Positions 25,328 to 36,116 of a stretch of 64,000 nucleotides of DNA are shown one piece after another (the stretch's first letter is position 1; every line of letters starts with the position of its first letter). The notes below the pieces were generated by a model. That model was not told the DNA's origin. It saw nothing but the letters and a program-made list of their open reading frames with translations, and did no database searches. Source of the DNA: Tetrahymena elliotti 4EA (taxonomy: Eukaryota; Ciliophora; Oligohymenophorea; Hymenostomatida; Tetrahymenidae); the NCBI GenBank assembly GCA_000231825.2, contig JH720389.1, positions 57,538 to 121,537 on the forward strand, written 5' to 3'. A program made the translations under genes and the position numbers.

Positions 25328-26828
25328 TCAAGATGATATACTCTATGAATTTTTTACAGGTGTTGAAGAGAATGAGTTTTATTGTTCATCTTCGTATTCT
25401 TCTGCTCTGAGTTTTTTATTTTGCTTTTTGGAATTTTTACCAGCGTTTGATTTAGTTTTTTTTTATTTTGTTTCTTTGTCTTTCTTTTTATTAGCTTTTT
25501 TATTTTCTATTAAAAAATAAATTACTGACAAGAAATTAAAATGATTTAAATACCTTATTTAACACTTTCTTCTTATTCTTCTTCTTCTTCCTCTTCACTA
25601 TATTGGTTTTCATCTAATTCTTCTTTATTACTATTGTCTTGATTGGTCATTGGATCTAAGTCTTTTTCTCCTTCAATAGTGTTACTTTCTAAGTTTTCAC
25701 CTTATTACTCTAGTTTAAGCTATCTCTCTTTTTCTTTATTGTATTAAGCTTTGAATTACTAAAAAATTAAAACATTTTATTTAGTGTTATTCTACACATA
25801 ATAAAAAATTTACATCAAGATATCCAGGAGGGAAATTCAAACATAAATCAGGGGTTAATTCACCATTTTCTTAAGCCAAGCAGATAGATCTCTTTTTTAG
25901 AGAATAATAAAATAGTTTAGACATTTGATAAAGAAAGGTATTATTGAATTTGTAAATATAAAAATTAGATTTATCTAACAAATTGTTAATTTCAATAAAT
26001 AATTAAAATTCCTAAAGATTTCTTATTTTATGAATATGAACAAATTTATATTTTTCATAGCTTTGCTTTCTCTAATCAAAATTTAAGAAAAATAATAATT
26101 TATATAATTATTACTGCAAGTCTTTCCCTTTCTGTTTTGTTTCCACCATTATGCTTTAATTTGATATGTAAATTTAGAGATACTTCTGATCCATACAATT
26201 TTTAGCATTCAATGTAGGGACAGATGTGACTTTTTTCAATTTCGTTTGCTGTTCTTCTATTTTTCTTTTTGTTTTTCATTGACACAAGTTTTTAATATTC
26301 TCTATGAAGTTGCTAATAATTATTTTCAGTTAAAAATGTTAATACTAGCAAATTTCATTTTAGTTAAAAAATACCTCTAATTCTTAAATTTTATTATCTA
26401 GTAATTTGTTCTCTGAAGAAAACTCTTTTATTTTTGCAATCATCATCTCATTCATTAAATAAGTTCTCCAAAACTCTTGATAGTAGTTTGTCCCCTTGTT
26501 ATACTTTGGATAAACTATTATTTATAAAAAATTCAATTAATATTGCTCATATATCATACTAGATAACTAAAAAAATAACTTATAGCAAAGAATTTTATTT
26601 ACGGTTAGATGAAGGTTGCTATGAATTAGCAACATTAATATGTTCCTGAATCCAAGAATCATTTTTATTAATTTTTAACTTTTTAAGCAAGCCAACTGTA
26701 TTTTTAATCTCTTATTCTACTTGTAATAGATCACGAGCTGCTTGAGATTATTGAGCTGTAAGTAAAGGTCCTCCACTATGAGAGTGACTTAAATGTCCTG
26801 AAATACTGCTGCTATTGCAAGATGACAT
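25328..26828 (-). CDS. C2H2 zinc-finger protein with acidic and basic tail
   Basis: ATG at 26828 gives MSSCNSSSISGHLSHSHSGG. Exon 1 ends near ...SQQPSSN; an intron of about 88 nt leads to LYPKYNKGTNYYQEFWRTYL, and a second intron precedes QLHREYQKLVSMKNKKKNRR. A C2H2 finger follows (about 26167-26230): CPYIECQKLYGSEVSL, then NLHIKLKH, i.e. C-x4-C-x12-H-x4-H. A later exon holds LTPDLCLNFPPGYLD. After one more intron come a highly charged region with seven consecutive Glu and a Lys-rich C-terminus, ending at TGA 25328-25330. One finger plus a Lys/Arg-rich patch suggests a nuclear nucleic-acid-binding protein; the partner or target is unknown. Some small exon boundaries between the finger and the acidic region remain uncertain. 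Confidence 0.75.
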
Positions 26829-27552
26829 TTCTATGGTGTTGCTTATTGTTTATTCGTTATTTTTTTTAGATTTTATCTACAGTAGAAATAATAAATCTAT
26901 TTTTTCTTTTATTTTTTGAAGGTTGATGAATTTTATAGTTTTTTTGTTGTAAATTTTTCTTTTTCTTTTTTTATTTCAAAAATTAACAACTAACTTTTTC
27001 TTCAGTCAGATACAAGTGATAAAGTTCTATATATTTATTTGGGATGTTTTTCCCATCAATCAAATCGATGATATATTAAATATTCACCTTTACATTGATT
27101 CATAAGAAAAATAAACAAATGAAAAAAGTAAAAAGAAAGACGTTGAAATGACTAACAAAGAATATTTTTTGCAAATTTATTATTCCAACCACATTTTGCA
27201 TTTTAATTTAAAATGAAAAAATCAGTAGATATTAATTAATTTTTGTTTTTTACCAAAGCATCATTTTCTGTTAATATCAGAAATCCATTTTTAATTTTAT
27301 TCAAAAGATTAAATAATTTTATTTTTTCTTAAAATAAATAAATTCATTTTTTCAATTTTTTTGAAAGTTTAAAGTCGAATTTAAAATACAAAAATAATAT
27401 TTTCATTCATTTGTTTTATATACGAAATATATTTTTTTCTTTTAAATTAAATTAAGTTAAATATTTTAATTAATTTTTTAATAAGGATTCTAATTTGGAG
27501 GACTAACTGTTAATAAAACTTATATTTTAATATCAAATTTTCATTTTAACTG
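26829..27552. other. Intergenic region
   Basis: About 720 AT-rich bases between two minus-strand genes. No coding-like frame, RNA gene or clear repeat seen. Confidence 0.45.
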
Positions 27553-29948
27553 TCAATTAAAATTATTGTTAGATGTTAGAATGCTCGAATCAGAATTTAA
27601 TCTCACTATTTCATTAAGTTCAGGAGATTGTGTGATTCGATTATGCTATTTTATTTTTTTTTCCATTTTATCTTATGAATTATTACTATTATTTTATAAA
27701 CTAATTTAATTGTTGTAGTTGATTAGTGATTAATCTAAATGATTTTCTTTATTATTTTGTAAATGCTTTTTCTATTAATTTTATATTTGAGGAAAAATTA
27801 TAGATTTTTATTAAATATATTCTTTGTATTATAAATAACTTGAGTTATTGTTGGCCTCTTAATCTTAATTAGATTAAATTGAAATAGGAGGCTTATCTTG
27901 ATTGAAAGAGCTTTAGCTGTCTTCATTTAGAGTTCCTGTATTAGAGTTTAATCCAACTCTGCTTGGTTATTATTTTTTACTTTTTATACTTGATTTTTCA
28001 TCTTTTTCTAGTTGTATTCTAAAAGGCTAGATTTCATTATTTGGAGTTAAGCTACTTTTCTATCTTATGCTACTATTATTTCTCATTTGATTATTCTTTA
28101 TATAGCTAAAATTAGCAGTTACTTTGTCTAAAAGGTCATTTTATTACAATGTGCTGTTATTCACAAAAGATAACTCTAAATTTTTTTAAATTAGGGATTA
28201 GTTATTTTATATTTTTGACTCTATAGTTGATTTATATTTATTATTTGATTTTTAAGGATTAAGTGTAAATAAATTGTTTTGCTAAAGGTATGCTAAATAT
28301 TCATTTTGAGCTCTTGAAATTTAATTCTTTTCTATTTAACCTTCAATTATTTCATTTTCAGCTACTATTGTCTATATAGAAATGCTTTTTGTTTTTTTTC
28401 TTTCACTTTCCTCATATAAATATGGAACCTCTTTAACAGTTGAAAATTTTCTTGTAGAGTTTTCATTAGAATCTGTTGGAGTAAACATGTGTGGTTTATG
28501 AGGAACATCATCTCCATAAATATAACTTTAAGGTGAATACCTCATTGATGTTGAATTAAAAATCTTTTATCTCTCCATACTCTCCTATACTTTTGAGCGA
28601 TACTTCTCTAAAATACTTTTTAATTATTATCCTGTGATACAGGTACTTGTTTTAACAATTTCCTCATCATTTTGTTGTTAAAAATTATTGAAGTGAAGAG
28701 AGTTGTTTCTTTTCTTATTTTTGGATGTAATATTCTTAGATTTCCTATTTTAAATATAAAAAATTTATAAAAAATGAAGCAAGTAAACATAATATTTTTC
28801 ATACTTTATATTTTAATTAAAATTTATATCATTAGTTGTCATTTAAGCCAATTTATCATAATTTGTGTGTGCTTGATATGTATTCATAGAAGAGTGAGAT
28901 CTCTCTCTGCCATTTTAGCTCTATAGAGAGCGGCTATTGTAATTATCTAGCTAAGATTTTGTTGATTTAGGAATGTCATATTGATGGATAAAGAGATTTT
29001 TATGATCTTCAAAACTATCTCTAAGCTTAGGAGTTTATTATCTAACTGATGTGTTATGATTTGAATAAGTTGAAGGGCATGAATCAATTGCATAAAGTGA
29101 CCTCTAAAACTTACTTTTTGTAGATTATGCCTCACTATGAATCGTTTTAGGATGAAATTATTTAGTAAATGAAGCTGCTAAGGGAGAAGGGGATTTTTTT
29201 TTTTTTGTTTTATTCTTTTATTTAGGAATTCACTCATTTAACGATTTGTTAAGATTTATATCTGAATAGTCATAAGTTTAATGCTAATTTTAAAAAAAAT
29301 CCATTATATTAGTTAAGGTAATTAATATATTATATTACATTATGATTTAATGAAGGAAGTAACATATTATTTTTTGCTGCTCTCTCGTTTGGATACATTA
29401 TTTTCTAAGTAAAAAAAATGTTTTTAAAACTTTTGATTTTTATCAAGCAATAATTATTTTAATCAATGATAAAATATTAATTATTCACTCTATTTGTGTT
29501 GGTAGAGTGGGAGTATTTTCTCATTTCAATAGCTCTAATTTTATCGTTTTCTTCTTCTTCTTCTTCATTTTTATCTTCTCTGATCACATCTTCAGCTTCA
29601 GTTTTTAACTTTAAAGGAGAGAATTCTTTCTTCTTTATATTTTCTGTGTTAGAATCATTATTTTCTACATTTTTAAAGAATAAATGGCATGAATAATCGT
29701 GTTCTAAACATGCAAAATATTTAAAGTAATTATATATTTTAGATTTAAGTCTATTTACTTTTATATAAGCCCATCTTTCTTAAGTGCCTTCTTATTTACT
29801 TTTTCTCAAAAAACTATGTAAGATATTTATCATTTACTCCATCATAATCAGGCAACTTAAGCTAAGGATTGAAAATAAAATCTGGATGCTTTTGGCTCAT
29901 ATTAACTTTTGACTTATGTTTTGGAGATGATTTATTTAAACTATGCAT
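27553..29948 (-). CDS. Asn/Gln/Ser-rich protein, unknown, with one in-frame TGA
   Basis: ATG at 29948 gives MHSLNKSSPKHKSKVN. A 43-nt intron after ...FNPQL shifts into the frame NFLRKSKQEGTQERWAYIKV. An exon with a run of Glu (NEEEEEEN) follows. An 84-nt AT-rich segment bounded by GT...AG may be an intron; its length is a multiple of three. Then comes MYPNERAAKNNMLLPSLNHN, a 55-nt intron at 29284-29338, and HQTYDYSDINLNKSLNE. TGA at 29230-29232 follows in frame. Beyond it the same frame stays open for more than 550 codons to TGA 27553-27555, rich in Asn, Gln, Ser and Lys with no recognised domain. No single GT...AG intron I tried removes the TGA and keeps the frame. Alternatives: two genes, a nonsense mutation, read-through, or a base error. 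An internal Met (about 28890) could start a separate downstream protein. Confidence 0.55.
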
Positions 29949-30244
29949 TATACAATGGCTAAGGAGATAGATGATTAATAATATTATCTTAAAGATCTAT
30001 AATTCTTAACAAACTAAAAATTTCTAATAATAATCAAAAATATAAATTTCAATTATATTAAATACCAATGGTTTAGAAATTAATTTACCTTTTCACAAAA
30101 AATGTTGTAAATAAGTAATTTTTTTAACGATAAAAAAAAATATACTTTATTGTAAACTTCATAAAATCCCTTCAAAACAATAAAAGAATTAACCTCAAAT
30201 AATATTTTCTTCAATTATTTAATTATTTACTAAAAAATAAAAAA

Positions 30245-30317
30245 TGATTCCTCCGAGGTTTGAACTCGGGACCTTCAGTGTGTTAGACTGACGTGATAAC
30301 CACTACACTAAGGAATC
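30245..30317 (-). tRNA. tRNA-Val(AAC)
   Basis: The minus strand folds into a 73-nt cloverleaf: acceptor GATTCCT/AGGAATC, D arm GTG...CAC, anticodon stem TCAGT/ACTGA with loop CTAACAC (anticodon AAC), T arm CCGAG TTCAAAC CTCGG, discriminator A. It is followed on the minus strand by two T runs suitable for polymerase III termination. It sits between the minus-strand genes without overlapping them. Confidence 0.93.
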
Positions 30318-30735
30318 GGATCTGAGATATTTAATGATATAGTTGAAGAAAAAAATTAAAAATAGAAGTAACTTTAAAGCAGTTGATTACATAAAAAATA
30401 ACTAAATAAATTTTTATTTTGGTATGTTCTAATAAAATGTATTTTTATTTAAAAAGCTAAAGATGCTTAGAAGTTAGATAATTTTCTTACTTTAACAAAT
30501 AATAAACCTAATAAATATACCAATAATGCAAATAATTAATCAAATAGTACTAATTATTAAGTGTATTTATTGATAAAATTATCAAATATTTACAAATTCT
30601 TTGTAAATTTATATAAATTGTATTTTGAAGATTAAATTAATTGAAGGAAAAGTAATTTTGAAAATGTTATCTTTAGATAATGTTTTTCTTCTTTTTTTAA
30701 TTTTTTGTTGTTATTAGTATTATTTTGATATAATT
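30318..30735. other. Intergenic region
   Basis: About 420 AT-rich bases between the tRNA-Val 5' end and the 3' end of the next minus-strand gene. Nothing recognised. Confidence 0.45.
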
Positions 30736-32076
30736 TCATTAGATATATCTAAAACCACAAGTTTTCTACAAGTTTATATCTTCTTCATCTATTTTTTCTT
30801 CTTCAACCTGCTTAGAAACGCTTTCCTCTGTTTCAGCTGGTTTATTCCACTTTTAATATTCTTTTGGATAAAATTTTTAAATAAAAATTTCTGAAAAAAC
30901 AGAATATTCTATGTCTTCATAATATGGGCAGATAGTAGCTGATTATCTCTATGATAATACATATTTTAGATGCTCTGCAGTTACTTCAAATTTAATAAAC
31001 ATAGTATCTTCTAAATTTTCTTAAGAATTTGTAATATAGAAATAATTAGGTGGATAAATAACAGGAGTTATGTATGCTTCTAAGCCACATGTTATTTATA
31101 AGCCTTCTATAGTTTAAATTTAGAATCCATTCGTGCGAAATTTTTTATATTTATTTTCTTATATTTATAATTCCATTATGATTAAAGTTAGAAGTTTTCT
31201 GGACTCGTTTGGAACCATTTTCAAAAAGGCATCCTTTTTGGTCAGATAAAGATGTATATATTATTCATCTATCCCAAACAATGCAAAAACATTTTTGCTA
31301 AATTTAATAAAATGTGGGTTAGTAGAATTACTTTTAAAATCTACCCCATAATCAAAACAAACATAAAAGTCATCATCTGTCATATTATTCTTAATATAGT
31401 TATCTATTTGTTCATTTCTATATTTAGCTCTAGTTTCTTGTAGATCAAACAATTCATCTAAATTATTCTGATACTTTTCTTTAATTTTGTTTATAACTTG
31501 TGTTTACATATTAGCAGACAACTTAAATTATTTCAATTTCTAAGCAGTATCATATTATAATTTGGATGATTTATTCTCAAGGAGGTATATAGCCATATCA
31601 AATTCTTTGCAAACTTCAATAAAAGAAGGTTTAGCACTGTAAAATTCTTCATTTTTTGTTAAAGATAGTACAGTAAGAGGTTTTATAGATTCTATCATAT
31701 CTGAATCTCTTGAGTGATCCAACAAATCTATGATTACATTTCCAGTAAACAAAAAAAGATATGGAGTAGAAATGGGTTTAGTGATATGTGTTAGACATTA
31801 CCTAAAGGCTTATTACTCGCCGCTTCTAATTTAAAGATTTAAGTAATCTTTCTTCTTTTTTTATTTTGAAATTTTTTTTTTTAAGTTGCTACTGTTTTAA
31901 CTTTTTTAAGGAAACTCTTCATCTACTTCGTTTTAGATATCTTCTTAAATCTACATCATTTCACTATCACTTTACTGTTTTCTGCTTGAAAAGTCAAAGT
32001 ATTAACTTGAAAGATATAGCGGATAATCATATATTTATAGAGAATATAGACTATTCTTTTCATCTGTATCTTCCAT
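30736..32076 (-). CDS. Orphan family protein 1 of 3 (tandem paralogue)
   Basis: A single exon of 447 codons (446 residues), ATG at 32076 to TGA 30736-30738, without introns. It begins MEDTDEKNSLYSLQIYDYPL, has a basic stretch (LKKKISKQKKKK), then a beta-like segment YLFLFTGNVIIDLLDHS, a coiled-coil-like helical region, the block IKNNMTDDDFYV, and the block FIKFSKNVFALFGIDE. Near the end come FIQKFYPKEYQKW and a C-terminus of KTCGFRYIQ. All of these blocks have counterparts at the same relative positions in the genes at 32432-33565 and 34322-35581. No signal peptide or membrane span. The FSKNVFALFGIDE block is faintly PAS-like; that is a weak guess. Function unknown. Confidence 0.8.
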
Positions 32077-32431
32077 TCAATTTAGATAATAGTAAAACTA
32101 GAAAATTTGTCAAATAGAAAATGAATAATCTAATTAAATTATTTTTATTAATTAATTATGCAAATTGATTTTTGATAGCTCAATTTTGATGATGTCTTAT
32201 GCTTTTAATGAAATAAATTTATGATTGAAATAGAAGTGATGACAAACTCATAAGATAGATAGTAAATCGATTAAGTATATAAATTAATTAATATAGAGGT
32301 TTATAAGTTAAATATAAATGTTTATTAAAATAATAGTTGGTTTGATTAGTTTCTTTTTTAGATGAGGTATGTTTTTTGAAAATAAGCATGCCAATTAAAC
32401 TAGTTTTTTATTCAAAAAAAAATTTATTGAT
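32077..32431. other. Intergenic region
   Basis: About 355 AT-rich bases between tandem paralogues 1 and 2; presumably the promoter of paralogue 1 and the 3' flank of paralogue 2. Nothing else recognised. Confidence 0.45.
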
Positions 32432-33565
32432 TCATTAACTTATAATACGATAGGAACATCTTTTTTTTTCATTTGGTTCTTCATTAGCTTACTTTTCAAA
32501 AGGATTTATTATGTCGGAATAATATCTATCTAGAAATATTGAAGATTACATAAAATATTCAAAATCAAGCATGTTTAAGTTTCTATCTTCTTACTTTCTA
32601 GTATTTAAAATAGTCTTTAGATGGTAATGCTCTATTTTAAATTTTGCAATTAATATATTGTCTAGGCTTTTATGCAAATTTAGAATGGAGTGTAAGTTTT
32701 CTGGGTAAGGAACCTGAAAGAGTTAAATTGAGACATCACATATTAAATTTATTTGGTCTGCTGTTTATATCCAAAAATTCTCTAATAGATAAGTTTAGTT
32801 TGATTCATTAGAAATGTACTCTTTAAGAACGGTTTTAAAAAATAATCTTCTGGATAAGTAAGGAATGTTAAAAAAAAGACAAAATGCACGAAAGTAGCAA
32901 CTCTCAAATTAAGTTTCAGAAATTCCTATAAACTATAAATATGATTTACTAAAAATAACTTTTTTCATATCAGAGTACCCATTTTCAATATTTGGATCAA
33001 TACTTGATACTACATAAAAATCATCTTATTTTAGGTTATTCTTTATGTACTCTTGTATGAATTGGTCTTTAAAGAGCTATCTTTATTCTTACTCTTTACA
33101 AAGTGATTTTAAACTATGTTTTTTAAGAGTTTACTTAATTGTAGAAATCTGCTAAAGAGTTATTTCCTTATACTTTTAGAGTTCTTAGCTTTATTCATAA
33201 AGATATTTACAGGGTGAATTTTTTAAGATTTCTATCAAATTATCAAAATTTGTGATATTCTCATAAGAAGTAGTTTCTATCAAATAGAACTCCTACTGCT
33301 TTACAATTTTATTTACTAAAAATCTCCAAAAGTTTTCTTCTGATAATTAGGTTTCTATAATAATATGACCTGTTAGCATGAAAATATTGGAACTCTTAAA
33401 TGGAAACTATACTTTTAACCATTTGCAACGCTTTAAAGGTTTATGTCTTATTCTTTTCTTTTTTTATTTTTATATTGGCTTAATAATTTCGAGATTATCA
33501 ACTTTTTCTTCAGCAAATTTATTTGATCTAGGGGAAACATCATGTGTACTTTAACATGTGTCCAT
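32432..33565 (-). CDS. Orphan family protein 2 of 3 (tandem paralogue)
   Basis: A single exon of 378 codons (377 residues), ATG at 33565 to TGA 32432-32434. The shortest of the three because its N-terminal leader is reduced. Shared blocks: the basic stretch QKQKKKRIRHK, NIFMLTGHIIIET, YIKNNLKQDDFYVV, VIFSKSYLQFIGISETQF, FLDRYYSDIINPFEK (matching FYP in the others but with YYS), and the C-terminal KKRCSYRIISQ. Extensive divergence between blocks indicates an old duplication. No recognised domain, signal peptide or membrane segment. Confidence 0.8.
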
Positions 33566-34321
33566 AATAATTTAGTGAAAAACGAAATTAAATCTATTAT
33601 AATAAGGATTTTTATTTTTAATCTTTCTATTGTAAATTTTTATTTATAATATGTAAAAGTAAAATTTGAATTATTTATATATCAATCTTTGATAGATATT
33701 TTAAATTAAAAATTGATCAAAATTCAATTAGTACTGCTTCTTTCATTCTTCAGTAATCAAAAAATGTAAAAACCCCAATATTTCTTTTAACTTTTTTTGT
33801 CTATTTTAACTTGGATAAGTAATTATTCTTCAAAAATAAAATCTTATCAAATCTATCAATGAATATTGAGATAAATAATTTGTTCAATCAAAAAGCACAA
33901 ATATTCAAAAGAAATTACCAATTAAAAATTAAATAAAAAACACTTATGTTAGTTAAAGTAATTACAATGAAAATATCAAAGCTTGTTTTATTTAAAATTT
34001 TTTGAGTTGCTTCTATCTAAAAAAAAATGATGATAAACAAAAAGAAAATAATTTGTTTTTATAACCATTTAAAAACAGAAAGAATAAATAAAATTATCCA
34101 GAAAATTAAAAAAATTTTTATTAATAAGTTATCAACTTGAAAATGTTTTTATTTAAAACTCAAAAAAAAAATAATTAAAAAGAGTATTTTTCTCTTTATT
34201 TTTCTTGAAAAAAATAAAAAGTGATCAATATAATCTTCTTTAAGAATCTCTATCAGAATAAAAAAAAACATTAATTTTTGAATTGAATCATATTTAATAA
34301 ATAATTTATTTTTAAAATATA
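33566..34321. other. Intergenic region
   Basis: About 755 very AT-rich bases with long A runs between paralogues 2 and 3. No coding-like frame or RNA gene seen. Confidence 0.45.
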
Positions 34322-35581
34322 TCATGATAACGAATTATTAAGAGGCTTGTAGGAGCATCTTTTATTTTCTAATTATAAAAATTTTTAAATTTCTTGCTCA
34401 TGTTTTTCTTATTTTTCTATATTTTTTTAAATTTCAGATAACTCTTATGGATAGAATTTTTCCATAAAAATTTAGGATAGTAAAGTATATTCAAAATCTT
34501 CAAATTATATTTTATTATTTAAAGCTCTATTTTCTATTATTTATTTGAGATGACCTTCAGATACATTAACTTTAGTAAAATTTATATTGTCAAATAATAA
34601 ATGCAATTTATCTAATTTAGGGTGAGTTAAATGACTAGGATATTCTACTTTAAGAAACTGTTTTTAATTATGACAATAAAAAGTGAGCTCATCTTATGTA
34701 TTTATTTCAAAATCATTTATCACAACAGGTTCTTAAAAATCTTCATTAATGTAAGCTTGAATATACTACATGTAAACTGATTCTCTAGCCTTTTAGGATA
34801 AGAATAAAAATGGGGTTCTATATCTGAAAAAAAGATTACTAAACTACTCTTCATCAACCCCAATCAGACAACAATAAGCTTTACTGATATGGAAACTGTC
34901 TAATTAAGAAGTTTTTTATGTAAAATTAATGCCAACATTACTAACAACAAAGAAATCTTCATCCTTTAATTAACTTTTGATATAGTCTTTTGTAAACTGA
35001 AGCTTAAACTTCTTTCTTTCTGCAACAAGTTATTAAAAAGATTGAGTTTAAATTTCTTTCCCTAACTCATCAAAAATAGCCAATTATTCAAGTACAATTC
35101 CTTAGTATTTTTTAAGTAATTAAGATAATTAGAATTTCCTCTAGCACTACGATTTTAGTAACATATTTATAATGTTATCAAATTAAGAGATTGATTAAAT
35201 GTAATTAGGATAAAGACTAAAATAGTTAGTATTTTTTTATACTTCTTTAATTTAAAAATCAAAATCGATTTTCTCTTAATTGTAAATCTCAACCATCACA
35301 TTACCTATAAGAGGGAAAACTAAATAATGCCTTAAAGGATATTCTAAAATAATCCACTAAGTTCTTTTTGGTTTTGTTTTTGCTGATTTATTTTTATTTT
35401 TCAATATCATTTTTTCAATATGAAAAGCTTAATCTTCCGTTGATTTTTTTGTATTCCCTTCATCAATATATTAACCATTATTAGCATTCTTAGTTCTTAG
35501 GTTATATTTTGCTTATCTTGTTTTTATTTAATACTTATTTGATTAAGATAAGTTAAAATTTTGACTTATTTCTACTTCCAT
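34322..35581 (-). CDS. Orphan family protein 3 of 3 (tandem paralogue)
   Basis: A single exon of 420 codons (419 residues), ATG at 35581 to TGA 34322-34324. Blocks in order: a Lys-rich N-terminal region (KNKNKSAKTKPKR), YLVFPLIGNVMVEI, a long helical stretch, YIKSQLKDEDFFVVSN, FHISKAYCCLIGVDEEQF at about residue 233, NFTKVNVSEGHLKQII, IFMEKFYPQELSEIQKNI, and a C-terminus containing NKRCSYKPLNN. The C-terminal [RT]-C-[SG]-[YF]-[RK] is kept in all three paralogues, which implies a functional cysteine (metal, lipid or disulfide). Cytosolic or nuclear location is likely from the lack of hydrophobic segments. Confidence 0.8.
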
Positions 35582-36116
35582 GATATAATTTAATCTTTGT
35601 TTTTCAATATTCGATTAAAGTTTTGTTTATATATTGATGAGTTGATAATCAAAAATAATTAATTTACTTAATTAATAATTTGGTTATTTTTGTAAGAGGG
35701 AAATTAATAGAGTTTTCGTAGAAAAATCTTAGAGAATCAACTTAAAATAGTAAATTTTTTACTACCAGATAATCTTTTTGTCTATTTAAAATATCTAAAA
35801 TTAATAAATAATTTATTTTAAGCTAAGAAAATCCCATAATTTTTTTGCATTTGAAAACAAAATTTTAATTTTTTGTAAATCAAAAAAAATGATTTTAATT
35901 TTAAAATAATAATATTAATTAAACCCTTTTGATTTTAATATATTGGAAACTTAAAGTTGAATTTATTGATTTATTTTGAACTGATTTGGACAATTTTTTT
36001 TGCTTGAATGAAATATATTGAATAGAATTTTTAGGAATATTATTCAAATAAAATGTAACTAACTAACTTAGATAATTAGTTTTACATACATAAAATATCA
36101 ATTGAAACTTAAAAAC
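35582..36116. other. Intergenic region
   Basis: About 535 AT-rich bases between two minus-strand genes; nothing recognised. Confidence 0.45.

Noticed and set aside
25369..25520. Plus-strand frame rich in Ser/Phe near the AGGT repeat
   Set aside because: It is the antisense of the Lys/Glu-rich C-terminus of the zinc-finger gene.
29496..29696. Plus-strand open frame with a Ser run
   Set aside because: Antisense of the Glu-rich exon of the Asn/Gln-rich gene.
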